The notes: generated from the sequence alone by a model not told the origin. A stretch of DNA of 64,000 nt from Phylloscopus collybita (GCA_027886175.1 JAJNNQ010000004.1:17403501-17467500), one strand, 5' to 3'. Counted from the stretch's first letter, positions 34,126-47,589 are shown. Translations and numbers: made by a program.

Positions 34126-36376
34126 ACTTGTAGCATGCTCCATCACACAAAACTACATGGAAAAAATCAATATTCTATATTAGTGCCACTATTTATTTTT
34201 CCTCCAGAGACTTCTAGAGCAGTCAACAAGATACTTTAGCACTTATTTGCTCAACTTTCGGGCTGAGAAACTTACATAAGATTTTTGCTTTTTATACTCC
34301 CAGGAGCTCTTATCACACTTCTTGGGTAGGCAGCCATCTGTGGCATGTAACACTGCAGAACAGTGTCTAACAGAAGGGAAATTGCAGACAAAAGTCTGGA
34401 AAAGACTTTCAAGTAGACCCTCAAACTTGAATTTGGCCAAGGGAAATTAATTTTGTTAGTCCTATCAAGATTTTTGCTGTTAAGGAGCATATGATGAGAT
34501 ATCTGAAGAGATGTGGAAGCCTTAATGGTCCCAGTGTAAGCTTTCCTAGAGAGTAATTTAGAGTGTTGATAAATGTGGGTAGGGCTAAGGGGTAATCCCT
34601 GACCTCCAGTGGTGAGGGCTTTGGCTTTAGCCAGGGCTGGTGGGACTGGACATTTATTCCTGTTCTTTAAAAGCAGTGCTCTATTTAACATGAGGGTTTG
34701 CAGAGGGAATATCCCAAGGAGCTCTTTGTTGTAGAAACTGTCTTCCTTTAAAAAAGAAACACTGACCCTGGACTTTCGGTGGGGAAAATAAGCAGGAGAG
34801 ATGCCCAAGAATGCATTTCCTCAGATTCAGGGCCAGAGGCACAGCTCTGGACAGGAGCCAGGCAGCCCACGGGTGCCAGGGGAGGTGAGTGCTTCCTCTC
34901 GTCCCATCAGTGTCGTGGGGATGCACCAGCTGCTCAGAGTCCTGTCCTGCTGATGGGGCAGAGAGCTTCTGAAGTCCTCTAACTTCATTTTCTGGTTCAT
35001 CCTCAGGAATAGTTGTGCAAAGAGCGTGATTTATCGTGACTGTTGTGGTGATCTACCTTGATTTAGTGCTGAAATTACAATGATGGATCGCACTTAATTA
35101 TGATCATTAAAAGACATCAAAAATGTAATCGGCTGTTCATCATATACCTTATAAAGGAAAAAAAAAAATCAGGATTTTAAAGACTGGGACTCTAGGTGTT
35201 GATAAAATTAGAATATGTTTTATTCATGCTGTGACACAGCGTTCTTCCTTCACTGATCTCCTTGTCCAGGCGTTTAACTTCAGAGGCGTTGGGGCAGGAC
35301 TTGAGTGAGACTTTAATGAAATGTAAGCAACCATGTGTCCTGGTTTTTCCACGGGCCTGGTGGGGTGCAGGTCGTGCCCCACGTTAACGAAATCCACTGG
35401 GCTCCATCCACGGGGAGAGCCTGTGCAGCAGCACAAGCTGCAGATCAGCACCTTGGTAGGAGCTGTTTGGATTCTGGAAAGGCAGATCTGCCCCTATTTG
35501 ACCTTGATTAAAGTCTAGCACAGTTTAATGAGGCAACATAAAATGCAAGTCAAATGCTCCATAGGGAAAATCTTGTCAGACATAAGGAACAATTGGGATC
35601 AAGTCAGTCAGGGCTTCCCTGGGCTTTTAATGACCTGTTAGATTCAGCTTTACTGAGGGTTTTACAAAAAAAATAGGTGATAATGACTGAAGGGAGCATC
35701 ATTAGTATTGGAGTGAAATGGCTAATGGCTCCAGATTGCTCACAGGTGTCAGAGAAGAGAAGTTTCTCCCTGGGCAGCAGGCTCTGTGATCCCCCCAAGT
35801 GCTGTTATTGGCACCGCAGGAGGGCCCATCAAGGTTAATGGGGATGGGGCCCCCTTCGTGCTGGGAGCCATCGGAATGTGGGCAGAGGACGGGGAGAGGG
35901 AAGAGCTCAGTGCTGGCATCCCTTCCCTGGTGCCGAACCCGCTGAGGGGAGTTTGGCAAGATGTGGGGAGGAACCATATGGCTGAAGGCAGGGACTGGAA
36001 CATTTGATAAATATTACTATTAGAGTGTGTTATTAGTACAGTTCAGTGCCACAACAGGAAAGGAAAGGTGCTTTGATCGTGGTCTGAGCTATCTGAGCAG
36101 AAAACCTTTTTGTTGGACACTTCTGCCCAGCAAAGTACAGGAGTCCATCCAGGGAGCTGAACACACAGACATATCTGTCTCTGACGGTAATTAATGTTGG
36201 CACCATTTACCACATTTCCTTTGCATCCTCAGAGTCTAGCTATGAGCAAATCAAAGCAGGATACATTTTCCAAAAGGTTTGCTTTGATTGAAAAGAGAAT
36301 TCAGGGAAGTCCAGTGGCCTCTATTATACAGCACTCCAACTCAGATGATTGCTTATCCTATTTGGCTCTAAAACCT
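34126..36376. other. Unique sequence, no gene seen
   Basis: Contains an AT-rich part at 35040-35220 with repeated TTAATTA/TGATCATTA motifs, a possible conserved element. No gene recognised. Confidence 0.4.
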
Positions 36377-36480
36377 GTAACACATTATCATGCCCCAGTT
36401 AACAGATGGCAAACTCAAGACCAGAGAAGATGTGCCCAAGGTCGTACAAGGTTGGGAGACTCAGAGGCTATGGAAAACAT
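36377..36480 (+). mobile_element. MIR SINE fossil
   Basis: Plus-strand text in MIR order: CATTATCATGCCCCAGTTAA, CAGATGGCAAACTCAAGACC, AGAGAAGATGTGCCCAAGGT and a degraded ACACAG-type block (CGTACAAGG). This is the conserved central part of MIR. MIRs are ancient, so this is an old copy predating birds. Confidence 0.65.
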
Positions 36481-37433
36481 CTGGTAATTGCACGTGGTAG
36501 TGAAATGATGCCACAGAGGATCTCTGCCAGTGGTCAGCAGGAGATGCAGAGAGGGTCACGGTGAGGTTCGTGCTGATGGAGGTGCTTGCTCTGGCTGGAG
36601 GGAGCTGGGTACCAGGGGCAGGGCTTGCTGCCTTCACCGAACCACAGACACAGGTCAAACACAGAGGCACTTCAGTGGCTCACTGCTGGCCCTCCTTCAG
36701 GGTGGGACTGTGGCTCATCCTTCCAGCTGGGCTGGAAGTGCTCTTGGCCCCAGAGCTGCCCCAAGGTGCATGGGGAGGAGCAGCCACTCCTCCTCTCTTC
36801 TGAGACAGGTCTGAGTCCTGGGATAGGAGCTGAGGCAGGGCATTCATGAGGAAGCTGATGTGGAGGAAGGACCATCATGCTGTGGTGGGCCCAGCTCAGA
36901 CTGCTCCTTTGTAGAGCTGAGAGGGGATGGATTTTAATCTTCTCACTGCAGTAATCTAAGTCCCAGCCAGTGGCTGTACAACAGGATTTTGACCTTTTTG
37001 TTTAGAAGAGCTCCACTTCTTGCCAAAAGGGCAAATTCTTACAAGTGTGTTCCCTTCTCTCCTGTGGTTCTGGAATGCACGTAACTCACTTTTCATTCTG
37101 AGCAAAGTGTTTTCACAGAGACAATTGAAAGAAATTAAGAATGGCACATCATGATCATTTATATCATGTGTATCTCGGAAAGTTCATCAATTCATACTAC
37201 ATTAGGGAATATGTAAACTAAATGTGCACTCATTTGGCATAGTCCTCAGAGCAATTATTCTTCAGTTGATTTAGTACACTTGATAAAAATAAAGGTTAAG
37301 GAGGATGTTAATTTGGGATTTTTTTTTTTTGCTGGTTTTTATAATGTATTAGAATGCAGATTAATTCCAGACTTTATAATACTGCATCCAATTCACTATC
37401 ATACAAAAATAACTTGCATAAATCAGGGAAACA
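36481..37433. other. Unique sequence; AT-rich from 37130
   Basis: From about 37130 to 37430 the sequence is AT-rich with little reading-frame content and a 12-T run near 37319. A candidate conserved non-coding tract. Confidence 0.4.
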
Positions 37434-37497
37434 GGCCTGATCCTCGTGCTTGAACACTCGCAGGGAATTTTGACATTGACTTCTAAAGGAGCAGGCC
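37434..37497. mobile_element. MITE-like fossil with 11-bp terminal inverted repeats
   Basis: GGCCTGATCCT at 37434-37444 is inverted at 37487-37497 (AGGAGCAGGCC), matching at 10 of 11 bases. The inside holds 'TTTTGACATTGACTTC', which resembles the core of the fossil at 11161. I relate both to an old amniote MITE-like family from memory. Confidence 0.55.
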
Positions 37498-39339
37498 CAA
37501 TGTCAAAACCTAGATATAACATGAATCCGTGCCAGACACGTTAGAGCTCTGCTAGGAACATCCTCATTGGAGCATAATAATATGTGAGAGAGAGACACAC
37601 ACTGTGAGCACTCCTGGGGTTGGGGGCCCTGGGCAAAATGTTGGTGGCAGAACTAATTCTAGTCTGAGGAAATTAGAAAGCCAGTGTCGTGAAATGTTGT
37701 TGCTTCCAAATCTCAGCCCATCAGACTACCCAAGACCTACATTTTCCTGTCCAATTTTGGGGGTGGGGGAGTGTTGGCAGGACATCCTCTGGAGACAGTG
37801 AAAAGAGATGAAACTACTGCAGATTTTTTTTTTCTCTGAGTTCAAGGGAGACGAGTGAAAAACCTGCCAGAGCTGCCCTAAAATTGCTAATGAAAGAGAG
37901 TGAGAGAGGCATTTGCTTCAATATGCTCAGCCAAAATGGGATTTTCAAAGGAGTCTGGATAAAGACATCAGACACAAAGAAATCAGTACCTAATAAAAGA
38001 ACTTACCTGAGTCAATCCTGCTGATTGGCTTCAATAGCAGACATGTGGGTGTTGAAGCAGAATTCACTGCAGAAGTTAAAAAAAAAAAAAAGAGAGAATG
38101 AAGAGGAAAAAGAAAAATAACATGCAAGTAGTAGGCAATACTAATAACACGAGTAGGAAAGGGTCCTGCCTCTGCAGGGCTGAGAGACTGCTTCACAGCA
38201 GCTGGGAGGAGTGGTGGTAGTCTTCTCCCTCAGGAATAAATCAAACCTCTATCCTGATGTGGATCTGGGGGCAGACGAAGTGAAAGAAATCTCCCCAGAA
38301 GAAAAATAGGATTGTAGAAGCATTGAATAAGAAATTGCATGGGAGTTATACACGGGAGATTTCACTGTAGAAAAATGGGGTTACATACATAAACCTGTGG
38401 CTTGCTTCAGAAAACCCTTATCCATGGCCTTCTGACTGAGGGATGGCATGTCTTGATTCTATTTTCACTGCCCCTCCCTCTCCCTGGTGCTGTGGGGACA
38501 ACCCTTGTGTCCCTAGAGCTGCCTCAACCCATCACAGACATAGGAAAAGGCTTTTTCTCCATTTGTCTTTGGCCCCTGCACACTGACCCCACATCCCTGG
38601 TGCATTTGAGGTTTGCAGACAGCCCATCCTCCCTGGCAAATCCCAACAGCAGCCGCATGGTGCCAGAGGCAGTCAGGAACCCGCATGCAGGGAGTGAGAG
38701 CTGCTCGCCATCCTTTCCCTGTTCCTTGGCATTGCCAGCCTTGAGAAACCTGCTCCCAAGAGTGCTCTTAACAGCTGTGTCTGCAGAGGGATGGGAAGTC
38801 AGCTCTTCATTTTATCCTTTCTGCACCTCCCAGGTGGGTCTGGGTTCTTGCGGACAGGCGTACACAAGCAGGTAAGATTTTATTTTGCTTCTTTCATATC
38901 GGCTCTGTTTGGATTTTTGTGTGTAGGAGACAGCTGGATTCACAAGACATGCCAAGTTTCAGCCATCCTTGGTCCAAATCCTGTTGAACCATGTGCATCC
39001 AATTCTCCTCCCTCCCCCGGGTTTGGAGGCGGGGGGGAGGCGCTGGAATGCTGCAGGAGCTTCGCCTTGGCACGGGAAATGGGCACTGTCACTGGGCACA
39101 GATCTTCTCCCTCTGTCCTCCACACAACGATGGCAGGGTTTATTTCCATTGTTTTCACATCCTTGGGTGGTTTCTGGTAACACTCTCCAAGCTCAGGCCT
39201 GGGGGGTTCCAGTGAGGGTGGTTGGGAGCTCTTGTCTGCACAGGGGCTTTGCTTCACATTATCAGGCAGCACAGGCGGGCCCATGGTGCCTCACTCCCAT
39301 TAAGCTCATTTTTTGGACCAATGAGTAAAACTACACACT
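37498..39339. other. Unique sequence, no gene seen
   Basis: A 14-A run followed by purine-rich sequence lies at 38078-38125. A 157-codon open frame at 38402-38875 has no domain or exon-like context. Confidence 0.4.
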
Positions 39340-40340
39340 TCTACATTTTTTTTGGAATAAGAGAAGCGTGCTGAGCTGGAGTTCTCAAGATGCCAAATGT
39401 GATTTCACAGCCACTATCCAGACAGAATTGCCCTTTAACATCATCCAAGAAGTTCTTATACACAAAAATTATTCTGTCATACATAAAATGGCCCAAGTAA
39501 TTTGAATGAGTTATTTAATAAACTTTGCCTTGCTGTAATCCACGAACAATTTATGATGTTCTTGAATTTCCTCATAATTCAGTTATTTCTTCCTAGATAA
39601 GTTGGACGAATAAGTTGTGGCCTGTTGACTGCATGTAAGTCATTAATTAATTGCATATTTCTGGATGCTGGAGTTCAAGTGCATTGGTCAGTCTAATTGG
39701 ATCAGTAGACCACATGGTGTACTTATGTTCTCAAGCTGGATGGATGCTTCTCCTTGAAAGAATCCTCCAAGAATAAAAATTCCTGATCAAGCATTTAAAG
39801 CAGGCATCCAGGCTGAAATGCCAGGATGCAGGCAGCCACAAACTCAATCAATTACGTGAGTGCTATTGGCATCCCAGAAAGCGAAGTGCTGCATTGTGCA
39901 AGCCTTTTTCCAAAAGAGAATTCCAGCTCCAGAAAATATTCATAGAAGTATTACCTAATAATCACTTTGCCAAGCTCACTCCTGCCAGCAAGTTCAGTTG
40001 TTAAAACACATGTAAAGTACAAGCTCAACTGAAGCAAATTTCTATGAAAATTATGTACAGCACATGCTTTCATCCGCTCTTCTGAGCTCGCACAGTGCTG
40101 ATATTAAAAGGATCAGCAACATCTCTCTTTGCACCATGTTTATTGCAGTTTTATGTAACCTGAATGCCACGTACATCCTGGCTCTGTCATTAATTTTAAG
40201 CTAGGTCAAATTCATACATATTAGATAATAAGCATTTTTAGTCCCCAAATGTGTGCGTTAATTAATTTTATTTCATTCAGAGTAATTGTCCTTATAGCTC
40301 TGTGCTCATTAAAAGAAGAGGTTGAGAATCCTCCTTTGTG
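39340..40340. other. AT-rich conserved non-coding candidate
   Basis: About 1 kb of AT-rich sequence with no open frame of 60 codons on either strand (the gap runs to about 41270), no recognised mobile element and no simple repeat. It is dense in homeodomain-type cores (for example GTCATTAATTAATTGCAT near 39638 and GTTAATTAATTTTA near 40257). This combination is typical of deeply conserved developmental enhancers in vertebrate gene deserts, but conservation cannot be seen from one sequence. Confidence 0.4.
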
Positions 40341-41819
40341 CTAGGCTTAATTTGGGTGGAAATCACAGAAGCTGCTTTACAACTTCTCTGTCAATGTTGA
40401 TGAGTTCTGACTTGCAGGCAGCCCCCCTCCTCCCCACCACTCTTACTGACTCAGGAGTCATTTCCAATTCCTCAGTGTAAGCACACATCACTCTAAGGAG
40501 ACAGAAATTACATCCAAAGCAGTAGAAATAGCCTGGAAGACCTAGTTTTGTGTATTTTCCTTTTGAAAGATCTGAGCACGTTGTACTGAATGGAAATCCC
40601 TACAATGAGGCAGGTGCTGGAGGGCCATCTCCCCATCTCCTCCTTGTCCAGTTAACCTGTCCAGGGGCAGACTGTCCTTCCAGGTGACACTCAGGGTCTC
40701 TTACAGTGCATGTGCAACTGACAGCACAAACTATAGTTTATAAGCAGCTCATGGGTGATCAGGTGGACTTGCTGAAGTTGGTGCAGATTGTGAAACTATT
40801 CGTGGTTTTGTTTCGTTACCTCGTGTTTATTAGCAGGGCTTGTGTGGCCCAGACTTGTCTTTTCTCAGTGTCAACCACTTGAGCCTTGAGACCGCTGCTG
40901 CAGTTGCTGCTCGTTAAAAACCTATTTGCCATTTATTAGGAATTTAGAAATGAACCCTGTGCAGGCTGGTCTCTCTTCCAGCACTGGTGCTGCTGGATAT
41001 CTTTGTGTCCCCATGTCTTTCTCACTCATTTTCACCGTGAGAGATGGGCTCTTTAGGGGTTTTGATGTGGAGCCAGTATCTGAGCTGTTGGATTAAGAGG
41101 AGGTGTGGTTCCAGCTCATCTCTCACAGATCACAGCAGAGGATGAAGATGCTCGGCACCTGCTGGGTTGGCGAATATTCCCTGGTGAAAGGCTGCTCTCA
41201 GCTTCTGCTTCCCGTCCCCCCAGTTTTCATTTGCAGTTGACATCTTTCCTGACTCAACCAGACATGAATTACTGAATAACACATTTTAGCTCTGAGTTAG
41301 CTACTTGAGGTGTGTCTAAAAAATGTATGAAGCGCCAGCCTGGGTCTTGGCTTCTTCGGTGAACTTCCGAAGATGTGATCGGTGAGGAGGCATTTGAGGA
41401 GGAGACAGTCCCAAAGGGAACGTGTCCCTTCCAGAAGGTGATCCTTAGGGAACAGAGCAGCCCAGCCTCTCCTATAAATACATCGTTTCTCCTCATCTGA
41501 AGAGGGCAATAAGATGTGCAGTATGTCCTGGTGGTCATCAGACATGCACGATTCCCTGGCATTCTAAAAGGAGAAAAGGCATTCTAAAACCAAAGGGGCT
41601 TGAGGAGACTTCTCTTCCAGCTTAAAGACTTTCACAGAAAGTGCCTCTGATGGCACTGCACAGGGAGCCCGCCTTTCTCCAGCCCTCTTGAGGGTGTTTT
41701 TTTTGCACCATTTTTGCAATGCTGATCTTCTCAGCTAATGTCTTGAATTCCTCTGCCTGGTAATGCAGTGTGGTCCTCTGAGACCCCTGGGCCTATTTAA
41801 TTTCATGCATGTGTAAGAT
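40341..41819. other. Unique sequence, no gene seen
   Basis: A small duplication GGCATTCTAAAA...GGCATTCTAAAA lies near 41558-41590. Nothing else recognised. Confidence 0.4.
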
Positions 41820-42460
41820 ACCTTTTCCCTTTTGGCACCATGATACCAGCTGCAGTCACTTTAAACACTGCCAGTTATCAGAATCTGTACAGGGGACAGG
41901 AGGAGGGAGAAGATAATGGATTTGCCTTGAGAGCTCCTCTAGAAATCCAGCCCCACGCAGCAAACTGCCTATGTAATGTATTACTTTTTAATAATGTAAA
42001 TATATTAACATTAGAGCGGTCTTCTCAATCTTCCGTACCTAAACATTACATCACCATCAGGAGCAAACGTAATTAGATATCATAAATATGAAAAATACGG
42101 GGGCATTAACATAAAGAGCACCAATAAGTTGCTTTGCTTGTCATGTAATTGGAAAGCATTAAGGGTTCACCGTGCTGCGCGTGGCGAGCAGGGATCAAGC
42201 CTAATGTGAAGGGACAGCTCCGGTATGCAGAGCCTCACCCAAAATAACTTCACAGGGACACTGCCAAGGGTTTTTTTAGGTCTGAAAGTTAACATTTCTG
42301 TGAAGTTGATTAGTGCTTGCAAACGCTCTGTGCTATTTTCTAACCAGTGACATTCGCTCTCTTGGTTATTTAATGGTATTAGCAGCAGCAAAAGTGGAAC
42401 CATTTGTTTCAGGCCAAGCAATCATAATCCTGCTCACTCTGGATTGCTGGTATTTAAGTA
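41820..42460. other. Second AT-rich conserved non-coding candidate
   Basis: Contains a highly AT-rich run with TAATGTAAATATATTAAC and GTAATTAGATATCATAAAT motifs at 41985-42095. No repeat recognised. Read as a possible enhancer region on the same reasoning as for 39340-40340. Confidence 0.35.
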
Positions 42461-44520
42461 TGCGTGGGATGCTGTTTTCATCCCACACTTCTCCTCTATA
42501 AGATTTTTGCTTTTGCAAAGTTTTCCAGTCTCTTGGTCTTCTGCTTAGCACCCTCCAGGTAAGCCTGAAATTGAAGAAATGTCAACCATTTTAAATAAGG
42601 TACAATGCCAAAATGACAGATGAAGATTTTAAACTTCCAAAGCAAAAAGGAATTATTTAGCATGGCTCTACTGGGAGTACAGACTCACGCTGAGAAAAAA
42701 TGGGATGCTTTGAATGACTTTCTGGCAAGGAAATCTGTGGAATAGCCCAAGAGGGAAATGTCGAGTCCTTGTTGCTGAGGTAGATTAGATCCATGCTAGA
42801 AGACACCTAATACTTGGCTGGAAGACAGGTCAGTGGTGCTTTCCCAGCCAGCTGTGCAAGGGATTTTCTAGGCTGGTCGTGAGCTCCTTAGGGCCCCCAG
42901 TTTCACGTTATGCAGGTGCAGAGGGAAGGCTTAGCTCCTCACTTGGTGGGGACAGGATTCTGAGCCGAGAGCTACATCCACGCTCACAGCACAGAGAGGA
43001 GAGCAGCGGCGCAGCGTGACTGTGTGCAACCAGCAACAGCGCCTGGGCTGAGATAAGGCTGTCCCTCCTCCTCCCCACTCCGTACTGTCTCTCTGTGCCA
43101 GGTTTCTGAAGAATCCATCGCTTCCCTACCTCCTACAGCCCGTGGACACACAGCAGGGATGTGATAATGTGTGGGGTCAGCCTGGGTTTGCACGGAGCGC
43201 CTGCAGTGCGGCGCTGAGCAGGGTGTGGGGTTCTCCTGGTGTGGAACACCCCTGAGCTCAAGCCTTGTGCTGAGCTGCTCAGTGCAGGCAAACCCAGCCA
43301 AGAGGGTGTCAGGTTGGCCTGGGCTTGTTTGGGCTTGGAGAGTCAGAGGTCTGGCAGGGGATGCTCCCTTGGGTGTAGGGTGGGAGGGGACCCTGAGACT
43401 GTTGGCAGTAGCTGAACTGGCTGCTCCAAAGCAACCTGACACTGGCAGTTCTTCTTGTTTTGTCTCTTGAAATTATCCTTGTTCTGGGTTTGGATGCCAA
43501 ATCCTCTTTCACCTTCATCTCTTTTTCTTTCTGTACACACCTTGTTCTCTAATTAGTTGCATTTCTATCTCTGCTTTGCTTCTACTTTAGTCCTTTTCCC
43601 AGCTCTGCTCGCTGATCTCGCTTTTCTTTACTTTCTGTCTGCCCTCTCATGGCTGGATATTTATTTGCTTATTTTAATTTCTCCAGTGGGAATGCCTTTT
43701 CCGCAGCAAATCTTGTAGACATCAGAGGATCTTCTTGGCCCCTTTCTGTCCTCCCCTTCCCTGTGCCGGCGTTTTTCCTTTGCTCTCTCCCCCTCTGTGA
43801 GTTGTGCTGTTGCTCTGCTCTCACTGCCATGGTAACTTCAAAAAGACACGGCCATTTGATATACCAGGAGAAGGAGAAGTCCGCAGGAGTGTGTGCGTGC
43901 GTGTGGATGTGTCAGGGGAGGAAAGGGAACATCCTTTCCCTTTCTCTTTTCATTTTTAGGTTCAAAGCATTTCATTACTGCTGCTGGGAGGAGGCAGGCC
44001 GGCTCACTGTGGGACAGGAGCAATGAGCCCCATCCTGCTCCCCGTTTTGGGGCTGGGGATGCTCAGCTGCTCCCCGAGCCCGGCTCTGCACCAGTGAGAA
44101 AGGGGAAAAAAAAGAGGCAGCAACATCTTAAAAGGCTAAAGCATAGTAAGGAACAGCTCTGCTCCTGAGGGGAAACATATGGGGCATTAGGAGCTCTTTC
44201 CCCAGCTTTCACATTTATTCTTGAAAGTCTGCGGTGAAGGAGAACAAGCACAGCACTTCAAACCCCACCAGGCACAGGGATTGGGTGGGGCTGGACCCGT
44301 GGGGAGGGCCAGTGTGGGGCAGCTCTCCCTGGGCTTTTGGGCTGGGAGGGGAGGCAACAGGCAGAGGTTCCTCAGGGGTATGGTCCCAGGTAAGCCTGCT
44401 GATTCCAGCTGGGAGTGCAGCACCCTGCAGCCAAACCCTGGGGCTGTGGAAGGAGTGGTGGAGGTGGTGGCTGCAGCTTGCAGCCCCATCCCTACAGAGC
44501 AGGCTGCACCATTAGCCTAT
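42461..44520. other. Unique sequence, no gene seen
   Basis: A T/C-rich part lies at 43500-43830. Open frames up to 190 codons (44221-44793, plus) run into the CR1 fragment and have no domain. Confidence 0.4.
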
Positions 44521-44700
44521 GGAATCATGAAAAAAGAATCACAGCTTCATGAATGGTTTGGGTTGGAAGGAACCTTAAAAGTGACCTCATTCCAAACTCC
44601 CTGCCATGGGCAGGGACGCTTTCCACTGGATCAGGTTGCTCACAGCCCCATCCAGCCTGGCCTTAAATACTTCCGACTTCCAGAGACTTCCCAACTCTGC
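44521..44700 (-). mobile_element. CR1 LINE 3' end fragment
   Basis: Plus-strand text is the reverse complement of the CR1 3' end: two degraded GAATCAT octamer-like units, then 'GAATGGTTTGGGTTGGAAGG', 'CTGCCATGGGCAGGGACGC' and 'CCCCATCCAGCCTGGCCTTA'. About 180 bp long and 5'-truncated. The octamers are interrupted by an A-rich insertion. Confidence 0.9.
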
Positions 44701-47589
44701 CCCACAGCAGGCAGTAGTGCCCTGGGTACTGATGTGCTGTGTGCCCAGGCCTGGCTGTCAATAAGGAGCCAGAGCTGGAGCTGGGTTACTTGAACATCTG
44801 GCAGCAAAGGGCCACCCTAGGAAATACAATTACTGTCTTGGGCTGGTTGTATATTTTCTTCACAATCTCATTTTGAAAGCAAAAATGATCTCCACCTATC
44901 CCCTGGATGCTGGGAAGCATCTTGGAGGATTAGTTGCAGAGAGGGACTGTGGGAATGGCTCCTGCCTGGGAGCACAAGGGTGCCAGCAGTGAGGAGGAGA
45001 AGACCTCAGCTTCTGCTTCCCCTAGTTTGTTACCAAAAGTTTGAAAAAATAATAACTGGAGAAATATCTCTGTGTTGAGATATTTGTCTTGTCGAGCTGC
45101 TGGCAGGAATCAGTCCCACAAGCTGTGGAGAGAGAGGTGCAGCCTTGAGCATCTCAACAGGGTTGCAGGACCATGGGAATCCCATGTGCCACCGAAAGCA
45201 GGGTTGGGACATGCCCAGGGTAGAGGCAATGCAGGCATGGAGGCAGGTTCATCACTGTTGGGGCTGGCACAGCTGTCTTTGCAGGAGGAAGGGTTGAAAG
45301 CAGCTTTTCTGCTGCATGGAGCTGGGGAAGAACAAACCCAATGCTCCACAGGGACCAAGGAGGGGATTCTCTGCAAAGATTTCCTTGTATAAATACCCTC
45401 CTGTGGCTTTAAATATGACTGGGGAGGAGGGAGAAACAATCTGGGCCAGCAAAGCTGAAACCTGGTTTTCTAATCTGTGAGAACCAAGCAGGTAAAGAAT
45501 AGAAGGAGGAAAAGAGCAAACAGTGGTGACCTCGCCGTGTGTGTTGAAGGAGCAGAAAGAGGTCCCTGAAATTATGCTCTGCCCTGCTCACCTGTCCCTG
45601 TCCCCCTCACACATCTAGAGCTTTGTAGTGCCCCTTTAATGACTGCACGGGGGACGAGGTGTCTGCTAATGAAGCAGGATGTGGTTGAAACCTGTTCCCC
45701 GGTGCAGGGAGAGCTCAGGTCCCTTATCTTTATCTTAATAGCATCATGGCCAGGCTATGTGAATGCAGAACGCTTTTCATTTGCATTATCAAGTTACCCA
45801 TGAAAGGATTTGACCAGGTGCACGTGCTCCTGCTCCTCGGCTGTGGTGGAGGTGGCTGCTGTGCTGTGTTCTTGCCAGGGAGACAAAAAAAATGCAGCCA
45901 GTCTTCTTGGCTGGGAGAAGCAGAGGCACACCTGGCCAGGTAGGGCAGGTCGGCCAGGACTGGACATTCCATGTGCCTCATGCAAGGTCTGAGTTCAGCT
46001 GATTTAGTGAAGGCTGGAACAAGGGCCATGGAAACTCATTGGTCTTGGCTGTGCATCCTGGAACCGATCTGCAGAGCACCCTGGAGAGGAGAGAGCTGAT
46101 GGGGATGGTCCCAGAGGGAAAATTCAATGAAAAAAAGACGGAAGGAGAAAAAGGGAAATTGCATTTGGATTAACATTGGTTTGGTTTTCATCCAAAAGTA
46201 TTAAAAAAATTGGAGGAAATTTGTAAATGAACTGATGTTTTGAGCTGAAAAGTCTGCTAGTGAAGGCTTTGACTTTATGTTTTTCTGTAAGCAAATAGCA
46301 GATATGTTTTGATGCTTAAGCTCATTTCTTTTCATTGGAAAAGGTGTTTGGCTGTTTGGTTTTGTTTTCCCTTGCTTTATATTGGAGAGAAAACATCCTT
46401 GATGGAAATATGTGATCCAGGAGGGAATCTGTGAGTCTGCCACCAAACACATCATTTCAGTACAAAATGTCTCCAGCAGCAGAATCCTGGGTTAATTTGC
46501 CATTCTTGCTGGGCTACAGACAAACTGTTTAGCTGATTAGAGCTGTGCAAACACACCCACCACCGCACACACTGATGCTCATAAAGTGACAAACAACAAC
46601 AAGCCAGGGGCTGGCTTTTCCCTCCCAGAGCCATTCAGTCTTTACCCCCGCCCAGCTCCAGTGCTGGCTGTGGAAATCAGCCTGTCTTACCCAGAAATAC
46701 CTTTATCCTTAGGACCTCTGGCTCTCACTTTGCGTTCTCGCTGCCTTCCCCACTCCCCCCTGGCCTGAAGCTCCACAGCCTCGAGCAGTGCTCACCATTT
46801 AGCTCAGCAGCCCTGGGGATTCTCTCCCTCTGAGAGGCTGCAGGGAGCTGGAGCAGGGTGGGGCTGGGGGTGAGGGGCTCTCAGCCCACCCAGGAGGAGA
46901 GGACTGGAAGATGGAATGGAGATGGAATTGTCGGGGCTGTCGATGTGGTTTGGGGGTGGCGTGGGGGAGCTGCTGCTCGTGCTCCATCACAGCAGCTGCA
47001 GGAGAATCTTCTCCCTCTGGGAAAGGCCAGGCTGGGAGCATTCATCAGCTTTCCTCGTGGCCAAGCAGATGGGTGAAGGGTGCCTGTGTGGGGGGAGCAG
47101 ATGGAGGCATACTTGGGGATGATGGTGCCTGGAGGTCCCACTTGTTCCCAGGGGAGATGGGGGGACTAGCCAGCCTCTCTACATGGGATGCTTGAAAAGG
47201 GAGTGCAGTGTCTGACAGGGCTGCTCCCAAACCCACCCCAAACCTTCGAGTGCAGCAGCACCACAGTGCTGACTCTCTCTGCTCCTTGTTTTCTGGCCAC
47301 CCCTTTCCCTGTGGCTGTGAGATCCTGGTGGGGTTGCTCTCTCCAGGGAAACCTCAGTGGCCGTCCAGACGAGTTCCTTGTTGCTGGAGCAACACAGAGC
47401 AGTGTGAGCAGCCCTGAGTACCTGGTTCCTAAAATCCTGCTCCAGCATTAAAGCCCTGTGGTGTTCATGAGGCAGAGCTGCAGGGACACACACCCCAAGC
47501 TCTGCCTGCTCCCAGTCCTGCCCATCACCCCTGCACCTGCCCTACATGGAACACACAGAACCCCAATTCTGCCCCTGGGGAAAACAAAC
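44701..47589. other. Unique sequence, no gene seen
   Basis: Mixed sequence, AT-rich at 46100-46420, GC-richer at 46620-47420. No gene or repeat recognised. Confidence 0.4.

Noticed and set aside
34126..44520. Assigning the window to a named developmental gene desert or intron
   Set aside because: No exon is recognisable, so any gene name would be a guess.
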